A stretch of 64,000 bases of DNA from Candidatus Trichofilum aggregatum (GCA_016716885.1 JADJUV010000039.1:9810-73809), one strand, 5' to 3'. Counted from the first letter of the stretch, positions 44,451 to 54,517 are shown. Notes: generated by a model not told the origin, from the letters alone. Made by a program: numbers and translations.

Positions 44451-45751
44451 GTAGCAGATAAGGTTGAAAATAAGCATGTAAGCGCTCAGGCAGACGCGCC
44501 TGAATGGTAATGCCTGATTCGGTATGCTCTTCGTGCTCAACGCGGCCGCGACCATACAACATCGCCAGCAAATCGCCCCGATTATACGGCAAATGGACAT
44601 GCAAGGGTCGCAAATACCGTTCCATCTCCGCTTCCAACACCAAAATCAGTTCATCTAACCCCTCACCCGTCACCGCCGAAACCGGCACACCAATATGATT
44701 CAAACTCAAACTGGCCCGGACATCCGTTCCCTTTGGTAAATGATCAATCTTATTCAAAGCAATAACCGTCGGAATATGATCCAGGTCCAATTCGGCCAGC
44801 GTATCCTCTACCGATTCAATTTGGGCCTTTACCTGGGGGTGGGTCACATCTACCACATGGAGCAGTACATCAGCATCGGCAATCTCTTCCAGGGTAGCGC
44901 GGAAAGCGGCCACGATTTGGGTGGGTAATTTCTGGATGAAACCAACGGTGTCGGTTAAGAGGATATCGCGGCCGCTACTTGTTTCCAGCCGTCGGGTGGT
45001 GGGATCAAGGGTGGCGAACAAACGATCTTCGGCAATAACATCGGCCCCGGTGAGTTTGTTGAGCAGCGTGGATTTACCGGCATTGGTATAACCCACAATC
45101 GCCACCACCTTCAACTCGGTCTGCTGACGCTTGGCCCGGTGGCGCTGCCGATGAGCACGCACGGCTTCCAACTCTTCCTTAATAGCCGCAATGCGCCGAC
45201 CAATTTCCCGGCGGTCTACTTCGATCTGTTTTTCCCCAGGGCCACGGACACCCACACCACCGGATGCACCCCCGGCGCGGCCGCCAGCCTGCCGGGCCAG
45301 ATGGGTCCACATGCGGGTCAGGCGGGGCAGGCGATACTCCAGTTGGGCCAGCTCCACCTGGAGTTGACCTTCACGGGTCTGGGCGTGCTGGGCGAAGATA
45401 TCCAGGATCAGGGCCGTCCGATCCACAACTTTGATGTTTTGCCCAAATAGTTCTTCCAACTCCCGTTGCTGGCGCGGCAAAAGTTCATCATCAAAGATCA
45501 CGACACCCGCATCCAGGTCCGTCACCAACATCTTGATTTCTTCCAGCTTTGCCAGAGCCAATATAGGTGGCACTGTCGGGTTGATCAAACCGTTGGATGG
45601 CCCGCCCGACAACGACGAGACCAGCGGTATCGGTCAACCGTTCTAGTTCATCCAGGCTTTGTTCCACAGGCAATAATGGGCGCGTTCGTTTCCATTCGGC
45701 CCCGACTAAAAAGGCACGCTCTTGTGGCGTTTTGGTTTCATGAGTATGCAT
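44377..45751 (-). CDS. hflX: Ribosome-associated GTPase HflX (frameshifted)
   Basis: The protein (about 457 residues) splits stalled or hibernating ribosomes using GTP. The N-terminal glycine-rich domain has DTAGLVVVGRAIQRFDQP and YIGSGK; a helical linker ends in GVGVRGPGEKQIEVDRR; the G domain has G1 GYTNAGKST, G3 DTVGF and G4 NKID. The frame breaks at TTT (45548-45550): with AAA read as AA, YIGSGK joins LEEIKMLVTDLDAGVV perfectly. The C-terminal ESRARGESERNYSGKPSS is translated from a family D repeat, so the native end probably lay near YFQPYLLLE. The start is at MHTHETKTP. Confidence 0.94.
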
Positions 45752-45771
45752 AAATGTTGAGAACTGACGAT

Positions 45772-47403
45772 TCAAAACGTAAATCTAGAATCATCAATCA
45801 ATAAGTCCGACGACTTGTAAGCTGCGGGGTGCTCAACCAGGTAGCTGTATTGCACTAACGCTTTGACGGAGGGCTGGAGAGCCACATGCCACTCCAGAAG
45901 ATTAAGATCACTTCTCTCGGCGGGTTCTGGGGTGGCTTGTTCTAGTTTAACCTTGATTTGCTCATGGCGGGAGACGGGAATGTGATCGTGAAGTTCGACG
46001 TTCGCGGCCGCGGTCAGCAAATTCTGCACCTCTATTTTATACCCATAACGCAATTGGCGGTTATCGCGCAGGAACGTCTTATCCACTTCGCGCTTAACCA
46101 ACTCCCGATTGACCGTGATGCGCTCTTCGACGCCAAAAAGAAGCTCCATTTTTTCGCCCACTGGGGCATATTCCAACTGGGTAGCGCCGATAAACTCCTC
46201 GCCCACAAACAGGTTGCCCGGGCCAGCCAGGAACGGGGCGGTTGTCTTGTTGATCACCGTCAGGCGGCGGAACACAGCGTCGGTGTGCCGGGGTATGCCG
46301 ATGTAATCCACTTTGGGGTCCAGCTCAAACTGCTGGATGGTGGTTTTGTGCGGTGCACCATCACTGGGAATATCGGTGGAGCCACCAATTCTGAAGGTGA
46401 CAGCCACGCCACTGCTCTCGACGGTGGCGGTGGCGATTTCCGCTTCGGCTACGGCAGAAAAAGCCATCATATCGGCCGCCTCTTCCCTGGGGGCACTAGC
46501 AGGTTGCATCAGGGGCGCAGGCGCGGCCGCGGCCGCGCGTGACATCATTTTGGCCTGGGGCGGGGGCATGGGGGTAAACACGTTGATGTACCAGGGGTGC
46601 AGTTCGGGGAGCTGCTGGTTAAGGGCAGGCCGGGCGGTGGAGACGGCCAATTGGATAGCGGGCCAATCTTCGCCACTGTTTTGGGTGATTTGGGCCAGGT
46701 AGGTCAGGCTGAGTTTGCCGCCGTTGTTTTCCTGCCAGCGCAAATCATAAAGGGGTTGCCAGCCCACATTTTGCACCACATAACTCAGCTCAACGGTGAA
46801 ACTACCCGGTTCGCTGACGACGACCTCAACGGTGGCGCGGTACCGTTGCCGCGGCCGCGCACTTTGCATCTGCTTCAGTTCGTTCCGGCTTTTTTCTAGC
46901 TGTTTGTTAAGGGTGCGCTGGGCCACGTCCAGTTCTCGCAACTCGGTGCGGATGGCGGTGTCCTGCCCAGCCAGAAAGGCGACCAGGTCGGTTTGGTCGG
47001 CGATGGTGGTGCGGCCGCGGGATAACCCCTTGGCAAACTCCAGGGTCGCACTAGCCAGACCATCCAGGTATTTCATCCGGGCCATCAGACCGGCCTTGCG
47101 ATCAGCCAGACCCCGGTTTTCATCTTCTAACCGTTGGATTTCCTGCTCCAGTTCATACACACGAGTCGTCGGTGTTTCCGTGTAATAGTGCCACTTGGTA
47201 TCCACGCCCTGGATGCGCACGCGGGCGGTGCCACGCCCTGTCACCCGCACCGAGTCAGGCAAAAGCGTGGTGGGTAGCTCGTCCAGAATGATTTTTTGCG
47301 TGGCAACGGTGACATCCCCTGTCCCTTGCCGCGTCACCCGCGCCCGGTCCGGGTACACCGTCACCTGTGTTACCTGCGAGGGAATGATTAGCTCGTTGGT
47401 CAT
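45772..47403 (-). CDS. DUF4139 (MuiA-like) protein
   Basis: This 543-residue protein begins TNELIIPSQVTQVTVYPDRA with the N-terminal DUF4140-like strand, then a long coiled coil (about 85-185; VYELEQEIQRLEDEN). The DUF4139 domain follows with VVQNVGWQPLYDLRW near residue 225. A Met/Ala/Pro-rich hinge at about 285-320 contains two overlapping GCGGCCGC sites (46523, 46529). The ending PVSRHEQIKVKLEQATPE and LNLLEWHVALQPSV is typical. Related proteins are called mucoidy inhibitor A; the molecular role is unknown. It ends 20 bases before the hflX start, suggesting an operon. Confidence 0.87.
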   Translation of the reverse strand: MTNELIIPSQVTQVTVYPDRARVTRQGTGDVTVATQKIILDELPTTLLPDSVRVTGRGTARVRIQGVDTKWHYYTETPTTRVYELEQEIQRLEDENRGLADRKAGLMARMKYLDGLASATLEFAKGLSRGRTTIADQTDLVAFLAGQDTAIRTELRELDVAQRTLNKQLEKSRNELKQMQSARPRQRYRATVEVVVSEPGSFTVELSYVVQNVGWQPLYDLRWQENNGGKLSLTYLAQITQNSGEDWPAIQLAVSTARPALNQQLPELHPWYINVFTPMPPPQAKMMSRAAAAAPAPLMQPASAPREEAADMMAFSAVAEAEIATATVESSGVAVTFRIGGSTDIPSDGAPHKTTIQQFELDPKVDYIGIPRHTDAVFRRLTVINKTTAPFLAGPGNLFVGEEFIGATQLEYAPVGEKMELLFGVEERITVNRELVKREVDKTFLRDNRQLRYGYKIEVQNLLTAAANVELHDHIPVSRHEQIKVKLEQATPEPAERSDLNLLEWHVALQPSVKALVQYSYLVEHPAAYKSSDLLIDDSRFTF

Positions 47404-47491
47404 ATCGTCTCCTGGGGAAAGCATTTCAGCTATTCAGCATTTCAGCTTGAAGCTCAGCTGACCAGCTGACTCCGGCTGACTAGCTTCCCGG

Positions 47492-48370
47492 CTAACCAGC
47501 TACGACAAAATGGACTTCAAATATCTTCGGCCAGAGTTTGCCGGTGATGAGAAAGGTGTTGGTTTCGGGCTGGTAAACGATGCCGTTGAGAACATCGGTG
47601 GTGGTGCGTTCTTCGGTGGTGAGAAGCCCGGTGGCGTCTATCACTGCCACCACCTGCCCGCTGTTTTTGTCTATCTGCACAATCGTGTCGGTCTGCCAGA
47701 TGTTGGCAAAGACGGTATTGCCGACACATTCTAACTCATTTAGCCGCACCACAGGCTGACCATCTAAGGTTACAGGGATTTCTGAGCGCACGGCAAACGT
47801 TTCCGGATCGCGCACGGTGAGGGAGTCACTGCCGTTGCTCATGTACAGGTCAAGGCCATCATAACACAAACCCCACCCTTCACCTGCATAAGAAAAGGTA
47901 TTCAGCAAAGCAAAGGTGTTTATATCATAAACAAAAGCGGTTTGTTCGCGCCAGGTAATCTGGATGAGGCGGTCTTCCACCCGTTCCAGCCCTTCGGCAA
48001 AATAGGTTTCGGCCAGGGGCACAAACTGGATCACTTCGCCTGTTTGGGGATTGACCTGACGCAGGCTGGATTGGCCGTATAACCCGGTGCTTTCGTAAAG
48101 GAAGCCATTGTAGAGGATTAGGCCCTGGGTGAAGGCGTTGGCATCATGCGGCCGCGTGCCTACCACCTCAGGAACCATATATATCACTTCACCCGGTTCC
48201 GCTGGAGCCGTGGGTGTGGCGGTGACGGAAGGCGTGCTGGTGGCCGTGGGCAGAGGGGTGAAGGTTGGCGTCGCGGCCGCAACCATTACCGTCACCGTAG
48301 CCGCATCCGGCGTCGCGGCCGCGCCACACCCCACCAAAAACAGACATAACCACAAAACCCATTTACTCAA
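47492..48370 (-). CDS. Glutaminyl-peptide cyclotransferase, lipoprotein
   Basis: This 292-residue protein has a lipobox (FLVGCGAAAT) and a Thr/Pro-rich spacer (residues 20-60). It then forms a five-bladed beta-propeller of the plant/bacterial glutamine cyclotransferase family: NAFTQGLILYNGFLYESTGL, YGQSSLRQVNPQTGEV, YFAEGLERVEDRLIQITWRE, and VLNGIVYQPETNTFLITGKLW. The reaction converts N-terminal Gln to pyroglutamate, here likely outside the membrane. Three GCGGCCGC sites lie in the leader and spacer. It starts 30 bases past the family E fragment at the trmFO 3' end. Confidence 0.9.
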   Translation of the reverse strand: MSKWVLWLCLFLVGCGAAATPDAATVTVMVAAATPTFTPLPTATSTPSVTATPTAPAEPGEVIYMVPEVVGTRPHDANAFTQGLILYNGFLYESTGLYGQSSLRQVNPQTGEVIQFVPLAETYFAEGLERVEDRLIQITWREQTAFVYDINTFALLNTFSYAGEGWGLCYDGLDLYMSNGSDSLTVRDPETFAVRSEIPVTLDGQPVVRLNELECVGNTVFANIWQTDTIVQIDKNSGQVVAVIDATGLLTTEERTTTDVLNGIVYQPETNTFLITGKLWPKIFEVHFVVAG

Positions 48371-48403
48371 ACTTTACCCCCAGTCTCTCAGTCTCTCAAT
48401 CTC

Positions 48404-49767
48404 TCAGTCTCCCTTCCCCACTTCCGCCTTCTCCCGCTCATACCTCACCCCACTTTCACGAGCAAAGCGACGCAGCGCGGTTAAAGCGCGTTCCACATAA
48501 AACTGATAACGCTCTTGTTTGCCCATTTTGTTTTCCGGCAAAGCAAACAAACCAAAATTTGCCTTCATCGGTTCAAAATGTTTGCTGTCGGCATGGGTGA
48601 CGTAATGAAGCAACGCCCCCACCATGGTCTTGGGCGGGAAGATGACCGGCAACTGCCCTTGTAACAGCCGGGCCGCATTGATGCCCGCCACCAGCCCCGC
48701 GGCCGCGTTACCCACATACCCTTCCACACCAACAATCTGCCCGGCGAAAAAGAGGTCGGCGCGGCCGCGATATTGCAGCGTTGGCTGGAGCATGTGGGGC
48801 GCATTGATGTAGGTGTTGCGGTGCATCATGCCATACCGCATAAATTCGGCGTTTTGTAACCCCGGAATCAGCCGCAACACCCGTTTCTGTTCGCTCCATT
48901 TCAAGTTTGTCTGGAAACCAACCAGGTTGTAGAGCGTGCCGCTCAGGTTGTCCTGGCGCAGTTGCACCACCGCATAAGGCCGCTCACTCGTGTGAGGATT
49001 GGTCAACCCCACCGGACGCATGGGGCCAAAACGGAGCGCTTCTTCGTTCCGTTTGGCGAGCACCTCAACCGGCAGACAGCTTTCAAAAAATGGGGGTCTT
49101 CCTGCTCAAACTGACGCAGGCTGATCAGTTCCGCTGTAGTAAGGGCGGCCAAAAACTGGTTGTATTCAGCTTCACTCAGGGGGCAGTTGATGTAATCGCC
49201 TTCTTCCATCACCCCTTTATCGTAGCGAGAACCGCGAAAAGCCACGCTCATGTCTACCGATTCCAGGCTGACAATGGGCGAGATGGCGTCATAGAAGTAG
49301 AGATATTCTTCGCCCCCACTCAGCCGGGCAATTTCTCGCGCCAACGCGTCTGAGGTCAGTGGCCCACTGGCGATGATGCAAGGAGTGGCTGGAACCTGAG
49401 TCGCTTCTTCGCGCACCAGTTCAATGCGCGGGTGCGCTTCGATTTTGGCTGTCACGATCTCGGCAAACCGCTCCCGGTCTACCGCCAACGAAGAACCAGC
49501 CGGTAAGGCCGATTCTTCGGCACAGGCCAGGATAAACGAGCCTAAACCACGCAATTCCGCTTTGAGTAAACCGGGCGCGGTGTTGGCTCCCTGTGAACCG
49601 AGGGAATTGCTACAGACGAGTTCGGCCAGTTTGTCGGTGACATGGGCGGGGGTGTTGGTGCGCGGCCGCATTTCATACAACCGCACCGACAAACCCAACT
49701 CCGCCGCCTGCCAGGCCGCCTCACACCCCGCCAATCCCCCACCAATAATCGTTAGTTGTTTGTTCAT
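48404..49767 (-). CDS. trmFO: Methylenetetrahydrofolate-tRNA-(uracil-5-)-methyltransferase TrmFO (frameshifted)
   Basis: This folate/FAD-dependent enzyme makes m5U54 in tRNA. The start MNKQLTIIGGGLAGCEAAWQ has the FAD-binding GGGLAG. VCSNSLGSQGANTAPGLLKAE, PCIIASGPLTSDALA and LYFYDAISPIV follow. The second half has RPYAVVQLRQDNLSGTLYNL, VGFQTNLKWSEQKRVL and FAGQIVGVEGYVGNAAAG. The frame is broken once where GGGGG and AAAAAA runs adjoin (49085-49096); reading through restores PFFESCLPVEVLAKRNEEAL. Upstream of the start is a repeat of TTTCGAGTTTC. The pattern suggests a homopolymer assembly error in an intact gene. Confidence 0.93.
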
Positions 49768-49941
49768 AAGGGTTTTAAGTTTCAGGTTTCGAGTTTCGAG
49801 TTTCAAGTTCCGAGTTTTTAGGCACTTACGTACCAGCATCGACAAAAAATTGTCGATCTTCTTGAAAAATGGAAGGCTTTGGAAATCTTTTGTGCACGGA
49901 TAGGAGAAACACCGATGACTTTGGCTTTTATCCGTGTTTTC

Positions 49942-50976
49942 CTATCCGTGTAGACACCCTTTTTCAAGCGAAGTTTGGGAAAAGATGTAGTCTCTCAATC
50001 TCTCATCTCTCCAATCTCCCCCTCCCACCCGCAACAAAATCTTCCTCACCCCCGGCCGGGCGGCGTGTTCCAAAGCGGTCAGAGCCTGCTCAAGGGGATA
50101 TTCACCGTCTATGGTGTCTTGAACAGGTATCTGGCCGCTGGCTAACAGGCGTAAGGCTGGGGTGAAGGGGCCACAGCGGGAACCCACCAGATTGATTTCA
50201 CTGACGACGAGTTTGTTCAATTCAAAAGAGACCTGACCATGAAAGGTGCTTTTGAGGACGAGGGTGCCCCGCGGCCGCACCAATCTCAGTGATTCTTGCA
50301 GTCCCGCTTCATTGCCAGTCGCCTCAACCACAAAGTCAAAATGGTTGGCCGGGTAATCTTTGGTTTGTCCGGTAGCTAACCCCCAACGCGCCGCGAGAAC
50401 CAGCGATGCCTCACTCCGACCCAGCATGATGACCTGATTGCCGCTCAAGGCCAGCACTTTGCCAATGAGCAAACCCAACCGACCCGGCCCAACAACGGCG
50501 ATGGTTTGGCTGGGGCGAATGGGGAGTTGCTCACGGATGCGGAGCGCGGCCGCGAGTGGTTCCGTAAACACCGCCACCTCATCCGCTACCTCATCCGGCA
50601 CCGCCACCAGATTCACAATGGGCAAAGTCTGGTACGCAGCAAAAATGCCATCCTTTTTGTAAATACCCAACGTGCGCCGATTCGGGCAATGAGAGGGACC
50701 ATCTTGCAAACAGACCGCACAAACACGGCAACCCAGATTAATCGTACCCACAACCCGTCGCCCTACCCAGTGCGCCTCAGCACACTGCTCCACGACACCC
50801 ACAAACTCATGCCCCAAAACACCCTGAAAACCCAAATACCCTTTGATGATCTCCAGGTCAGTCGAGCATATTCCCGCCAAAGTTATCCGAATCAGGGCTT
50901 CATCTGGCAATGGTTCTGGTCGGGGAACCTGCGTTTGCAGCTCCACCAAACCGTTTTTTACGACTACCGCTTGCAT
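49942..50976 (-). CDS. Zinc-dependent alcohol dehydrogenase (MDR family)
   Basis: A medium-chain dehydrogenase of about 344 residues. Catalytic-zinc ligands are in AGICSTDLEIIKGY and GVLGHEFVGVVE; the structural-zinc lobe has the four Cys of CRVCAVCLQDGPSHC. The Rossmann motif is VVGPGRLGLLIGKV. It resembles threonine/sorbitol-type dehydrogenases; the substrate is unknown. GGGAGG lies seven bases before the start at 50976. The C-terminal GGGDWRDERLRDYIFSQTS is translated from a pyrimidine-rich family E fragment (about 49990-50032), implying that the native stop was lost or displaced. Confidence 0.9.
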   Translation of the reverse strand: MQAVVVKNGLVELQTQVPRPEPLPDEALIRITLAGICSTDLEIIKGYLGFQGVLGHEFVGVVEQCAEAHWVGRRVVGTINLGCRVCAVCLQDGPSHCPNRRTLGIYKKDGIFAAYQTLPIVNLVAVPDEVADEVAVFTEPLAAALRIREQLPIRPSQTIAVVGPGRLGLLIGKVLALSGNQVIMLGRSEASLVLAARWGLATGQTKDYPANHFDFVVEATGNEAGLQESLRLVRPRGTLVLKSTFHGQVSFELNKLVVSEINLVGSRCGPFTPALRLLASGQIPVQDTIDGEYPLEQALTALEHAARPGVRKILLRVGGGDWRDERLRDYIFSQTSLEKGCLHG

Positions 50977-51023
50977 GACAACGCCTCCCAAAACCACAAA
51001 CTAAGACCGCTCTGCCAGATATC

Positions 51024-51075
51024 CGGAGTAGAGGCTTTAGCCGGTCAAGACGTTCCGACTAAAGTCTCCACTCCT
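51024..51075. repeat. Divergent family A-like palindrome
   Basis: CGGAGTAGAGGCTTTAGCCGG and CCGACTAAAGTCTCCACTCC are inverse arms. The core GCTTTAGC/CTAAAG is shared with family A while the flanks differ. Confidence 0.65.
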
Positions 51076-51127
51076 GTGAACAAACCCAGTAGAACCACCA
51101 AAATGAAGGATCAAAGAGCAAACAACT

Positions 51128-51220
51128 CAACTTTGACGAAAATTAGCACGACCCTTGGAAATCCTCTCAATCTCTCAGTCTCTTAATCTCCACAGATGCG
51201 CTCAAAAACACCAAACTCCC
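51128..51220. repeat. Family E intergenic repeat copy 3
   Basis: AACTTTGACGAAAATTAGCA, CGACCCTTGGAAATCC, TCTCAATCTCTCAGTCTC and CACCAAACTCCC. It lies about 50 bases beyond the stop of the metalloprotease gene. Confidence 0.75.
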
Positions 51221-51271
51221 TCACACCAGCTAACCATGTCTTGCGTCTTCGATCCTTCGTCAAGCATACAG

Positions 51272-52598
51272 TTACTTTTGCACCATTGGCAAGTAAGCAT
51301 TCAATATTTGGTTTACCACCGCCACCGTGAAGGATTGTGAATGCGTTAAACCACCCGCATCCGTCACGAGCACGGTCACTAACGTCGAACCCGTCCAACC
51401 CCCAGCGGGGAAAATATCAATGTACCGATTAGAATCCAACGACACCCCGGCACTAGCATTCGGACTATTCGTTATGGCAAAAACGAGCGCATTATCGGGT
51501 GTTTGTCCGTCATCGGTGTAAGCCCATAGATCAATGGCATTATTGCGTGTTGTCCCCATCAACATGAGTTGACTGGGCAATGGGGTTATCACCGGGGCGG
51601 TATTCTGCGGGGTCAAAGTCCAGCCCGAATCTTGAAAGATGCCCAGGGAGATGGGGCCAGGATTGTGATTGGCCTCACCGGAGCTGATTTGGGGCGTCAT
51701 CAGGGCATTTGGTGTGCCGCCAGGATAGGTATTCTCATTGAGATGGGAATAGCTAGAGCCTTGTTGCCAACTGCTAGGGGCATAAAGGCGGGGGCGACTG
51801 CCCCCATTCGCCGCATTTGCGTTAGGCCCATCAAAATAGACGCTGCCGCTGGTTAGCTGGTTAGCCAAAGTAGAAGAGTTATTGGGGAAACTTAACAAGG
51901 CCTGACCGGCACCATTTTCGGTAAACCTATCATAGATAAAGGGGTAAGCAGTGCCATAACCCCAATTACCCGAACCACCCTGCACCCTCATTGAACCGGT
52001 AAAACCCAGTCCGTGACCTAATTCATGAAGAACCACACTGACAAAATCATAGTTGCCGCCAGGGGTGTTACCGTCCGTGCCAAAATACCAGTTAGAGAAA
52101 GTACTGCTAAAGACAGAATCAATTTCCGGATCGCTGCCATTGATATCGTATCCGGCATATGTGTTGGCAAGAGCCGCAGGATACCAGGTATTGGCCTGGG
52201 GTCGGTTGGTGAAATTACAAAAAATCATAGGGCCAGCCCCACCCAACGCCCCAGGGAGGCAGACTACCACTCCATTCGGCATTCACTTTAATGGTCACGT
52301 TGGAGACAATAAGGGCTTCCCAAATGGTTACGGCATATTCAAAGGCGGCCTGAGCCTGGCCGGTCCAACCACCAATGTAGTTAACCGTAATATTGGCCGT
52401 AGGGGCCTGGGGAGCGAGTCCAACGGCATGGGGTGACGGGACAAAGGATGGGATTGTGTCTGATTGTCCTGCCCAGACATAAACCAATTGCTCGTTACGC
52501 TGAAATTCTAATGCGCTTTCTTGGGCCGCTAAAGGTGAGCGGGCCAAAAAGGCTACGAGCATTAACAAGACGGTGATTAAAACAAACCTGCTTTTCAT
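51272..52598 (-). CDS. Secreted zinc metalloprotease with HExxHxxG motif (frameshifted)
   Basis: The protein (about 440 residues) starts MKSRFVLITVLLMLVAFLAR, a signal peptide. A propeptide-like region NITVNYIGGWTGQAQAAFEYA follows, then the metzincin zinc site VLHELGHGLGFTGS. PNALMTPQISSGEANHNPG plays the role of the downstream Met-turn. The C-terminal 100 residues (APVITPLPSQLMLMGTTRNN) form an Ig/cadherin-like strand domain. The frame breaks at GGG 52254-52256; with one base less, NAEWSGSLPP joins GALGGAGPMIFCNF. No GCGGCCGC site occurs in this gene, and the composition is less GC-rich than neighbours. Confidence 0.85.
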
Positions 52599-52779
52599 TT
52601 GTTTCTCCTTTCTAACCATTGATCCTTTCCGGAAAGACCCTTTACTGACCATTTCTATGAGGGGAATTGGGTTCAGGTTGAAGGGGATGACTCTCAGTCA
52701 AGGTGGGCCTGTAGCGAAGCAGAAAAAGGTGAGAGCGGAGAAGGCTCACCACAGGCTTTGGGGTTTAACGCGGCCGCGT

Positions 52780-53784
52780 TTATTGAAGCTGTAAGCTGGG
52801 AATCACATCCAGGTTTAGCCCCGCAAAGGCTCCGCGAAGATAATGTTGGTGACCCGCGGCCGCGATCATGGCCGCGTTGTCCGTGCATAAAATGGGGGGG
52901 GGATAAAACACTGGCACATCTAGTCGCTCCCGCATGGCCTGCCGCAACCCCCGATTAGCCGATACGCCCCCCGCCAGATGAACCGCCGTAACATTATGCG
53001 CCTGTGCGGCCGCGCTCGTTTTTGAGACCAGCACATCTACCACCGCCGCCTGAAAACTGGCCGCCAGATCATGCACCGGCAGACGATCCACACTGTATTT
53101 CTGTACCTCACGCAAGACTGCCGTCTTGAGGCCGCTGAAGCTAAAGTTGAAGCCATCGCTCATAACCGCCCGGGGAAACGAGAAGGCCAACGGGTTACCC
53201 TCACGAGCCACCTTGTCAATGGCTGGGCCACCGGGGAACGGCAAACCTAACAGCCGTCCCACTTTGTCAAACGCCTCGCCAGCGGCATCATCCAGCGTGC
53301 CCCCTAAATGTTCATACGCCCCATGCCCCGTTATCAGGTAAAGCTCGGTGTGCCCGCCACTGACCACCAGGGTAAGCACCGGAAATTGCAGGGCCGCGGC
53401 CGCGTCCGTCAACCATAACGAATAAATATGCCCCTCAATGTGATTCACGCCAATCAGCGGTTTACTGCGGGCCAGGGCAATCCCTTTGGCGGCATTGACG
53501 CCCACCAGCAAGGAACCCGCCAGCCCAGGCCCCCGGGTGACAGCAATGGCGTCCAAATCATCAAAACCCAGGTGGGCTTCAGCCATCGCCTGCTGAATCA
53601 CCGGGTAAATGACCTCGATGTGTTTGCGCGAGGCTACTTCGGGGAAGACGCCCCCGTACTTGGCGTGTAAATCGGTCTGGCTGGCGATAACGTTGCTGAG
53701 GATGGTGGTGCCATTTTCCACGACTGCGGCCGCGGTCTCATCACAAGATGTTTCGATGCCTAGAATGCGGGTGTGAGAAGTCAT
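52780..53784 (-). CDS. tsaD: tRNA N6-adenosine threonylcarbamoyltransferase TsaD
   Basis: This essential enzyme of about 334 residues transfers threonylcarbamoyl to A37 of ANN-decoding tRNAs with TsaB/TsaE. ILGIETSCDETAAAVVENG begins the ASKHA fold; the iron/zinc ligands lie in VNHIEGHIYSLW; FPVLTLVVSGGHTELYL and AVHLAGGVSANRGLRQAM complete the nucleotide site. The start MTSHTR at 53784 fits the family. There are five GCGGCCGC sites in 1 kb. TsaB and TsaE are not in the window. Confidence 0.96.
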   Translation of the reverse strand: MTSHTRILGIETSCDETAAAVVENGTTILSNVIASQTDLHAKYGGVFPEVASRKHIEVIYPVIQQAMAEAHLGFDDLDAIAVTRGPGLAGSLLVGVNAAKGIALARSKPLIGVNHIEGHIYSLWLTDAAAALQFPVLTLVVSGGHTELYLITGHGAYEHLGGTLDDAAGEAFDKVGRLLGLPFPGGPAIDKVAREGNPLAFSFPRAVMSDGFNFSFSGLKTAVLREVQKYSVDRLPVHDLAASFQAAVVDVLVSKTSAAAQAHNVTAVHLAGGVSANRGLRQAMRERLDVPVFYPPPILCTDNAAMIAAAGHQHYLRGAFAGLNLDVIPSLQLQ

Positions 53785-53838
53785 AGGGTTTCGTGTCACA
53801 AGTTTCAGGGGTTCTATGATATGTTTAGATGACCCAGT

Positions 53839-54249
53839 TTAAGCAAGTTTCCGGAATCCTGCCTGAACAAAATGATGATCAGCGGTAAAGGCAATTTGTG
53901 TTGCCTCATCTTGCATAATAACAAAGCTGGTACAGTCTGTTACTCCCCATTCCTTATCAGTTCTTTGACTGTACAGAAGCCATGCTTTATCCAATATGGT
54001 TTGCTCAAAGGAAATAATTTGCAAAATAGGGTTTTGACGAAGCGCGTTTATGAAACCGATTGTTTTTACTCGTAGATGAGGAGCAGAAAGCGCATCGGCT
54101 ACTTCCATTAAAACAAATTCGGATGTTAATAGTTTTCTCTTTTCCTGGCGGAGATTATGCATAATTGATCGTGCCTGGCGATGCTGTCGATCCGATTCAT
54201 TCAATAAAGCAATCCATGCCCAGGCATCTACAAAAACTTTATTCGACAT
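53839..54249 (-). CDS. PIN-domain toxin, VapC-like
   Basis: This 136-residue ribonuclease-like toxin has acidic active-site residues in KVFVDAWAWIALLNESD, SEFVLMEVADAL, WGVTDCTSFVIM and AFTADHHFVQAGF, the PIN-domain order. Its start overlaps the upstream antitoxin gene by 11 bases, typical of a toxin-antitoxin pair. The pair has no GCGGCCGC site over nearly 1 kb and is less GC-rich than neighbours, in keeping with recent acquisition. Confidence 0.9.
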   Translation of the reverse strand: MSNKVFVDAWAWIALLNESDRQHRQARSIMHNLRQEKRKLLTSEFVLMEVADALSAPHLRVKTIGFINALRQNPILQIISFEQTILDKAWLLYSQRTDKEWGVTDCTSFVIMQDEATQIAFTADHHFVQAGFRKLA

Positions 54250-54517
54250 CGGGATTCCTTTTCAGTTTTCCATACAAATAATGATCATGTTCATCAGCCA
54301 GGTCAGAAATACCTGTCGGTGACTGGTAAGTATTAACTGCTTGCATTAGTTGATCCCAACCATCTTCTTCATATTGCGTGTCAGTTAAAACAATCCCTTC
54401 AATTGCTTCTTCTATGACCTGGCCTACATCGAGCTTGCGTTTTCGTGCCCATTGAGCCGCCCGTTCATAAACCTGGCGGGAAATTTTTACCGAAACCTGA
54501 TCCATCATCATAGCCAT
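54239..54517 (-). CDS. Antitoxin of the PIN-domain module
   Basis: This 92-residue partner begins MAMMMDQVSVKISRQVYERA, a ribbon-helix-helix-like N-terminus (strand then two helices: ARKRKLDVGQVIEEAIEG). An acidic flexible C-terminal half follows, expected to wrap the toxin. GAGGAG lies eight bases before the ATG. It probably represses its own promoter. Confidence 0.82.
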   Translation of the reverse strand: MAMMMDQVSVKISRQVYERAAQWARKRKLDVGQVIEEAIEGIVLTDTQYEEDGWDQLMQAVNTYQSPTGISDLADEHDHYLYGKLKRNPDVE

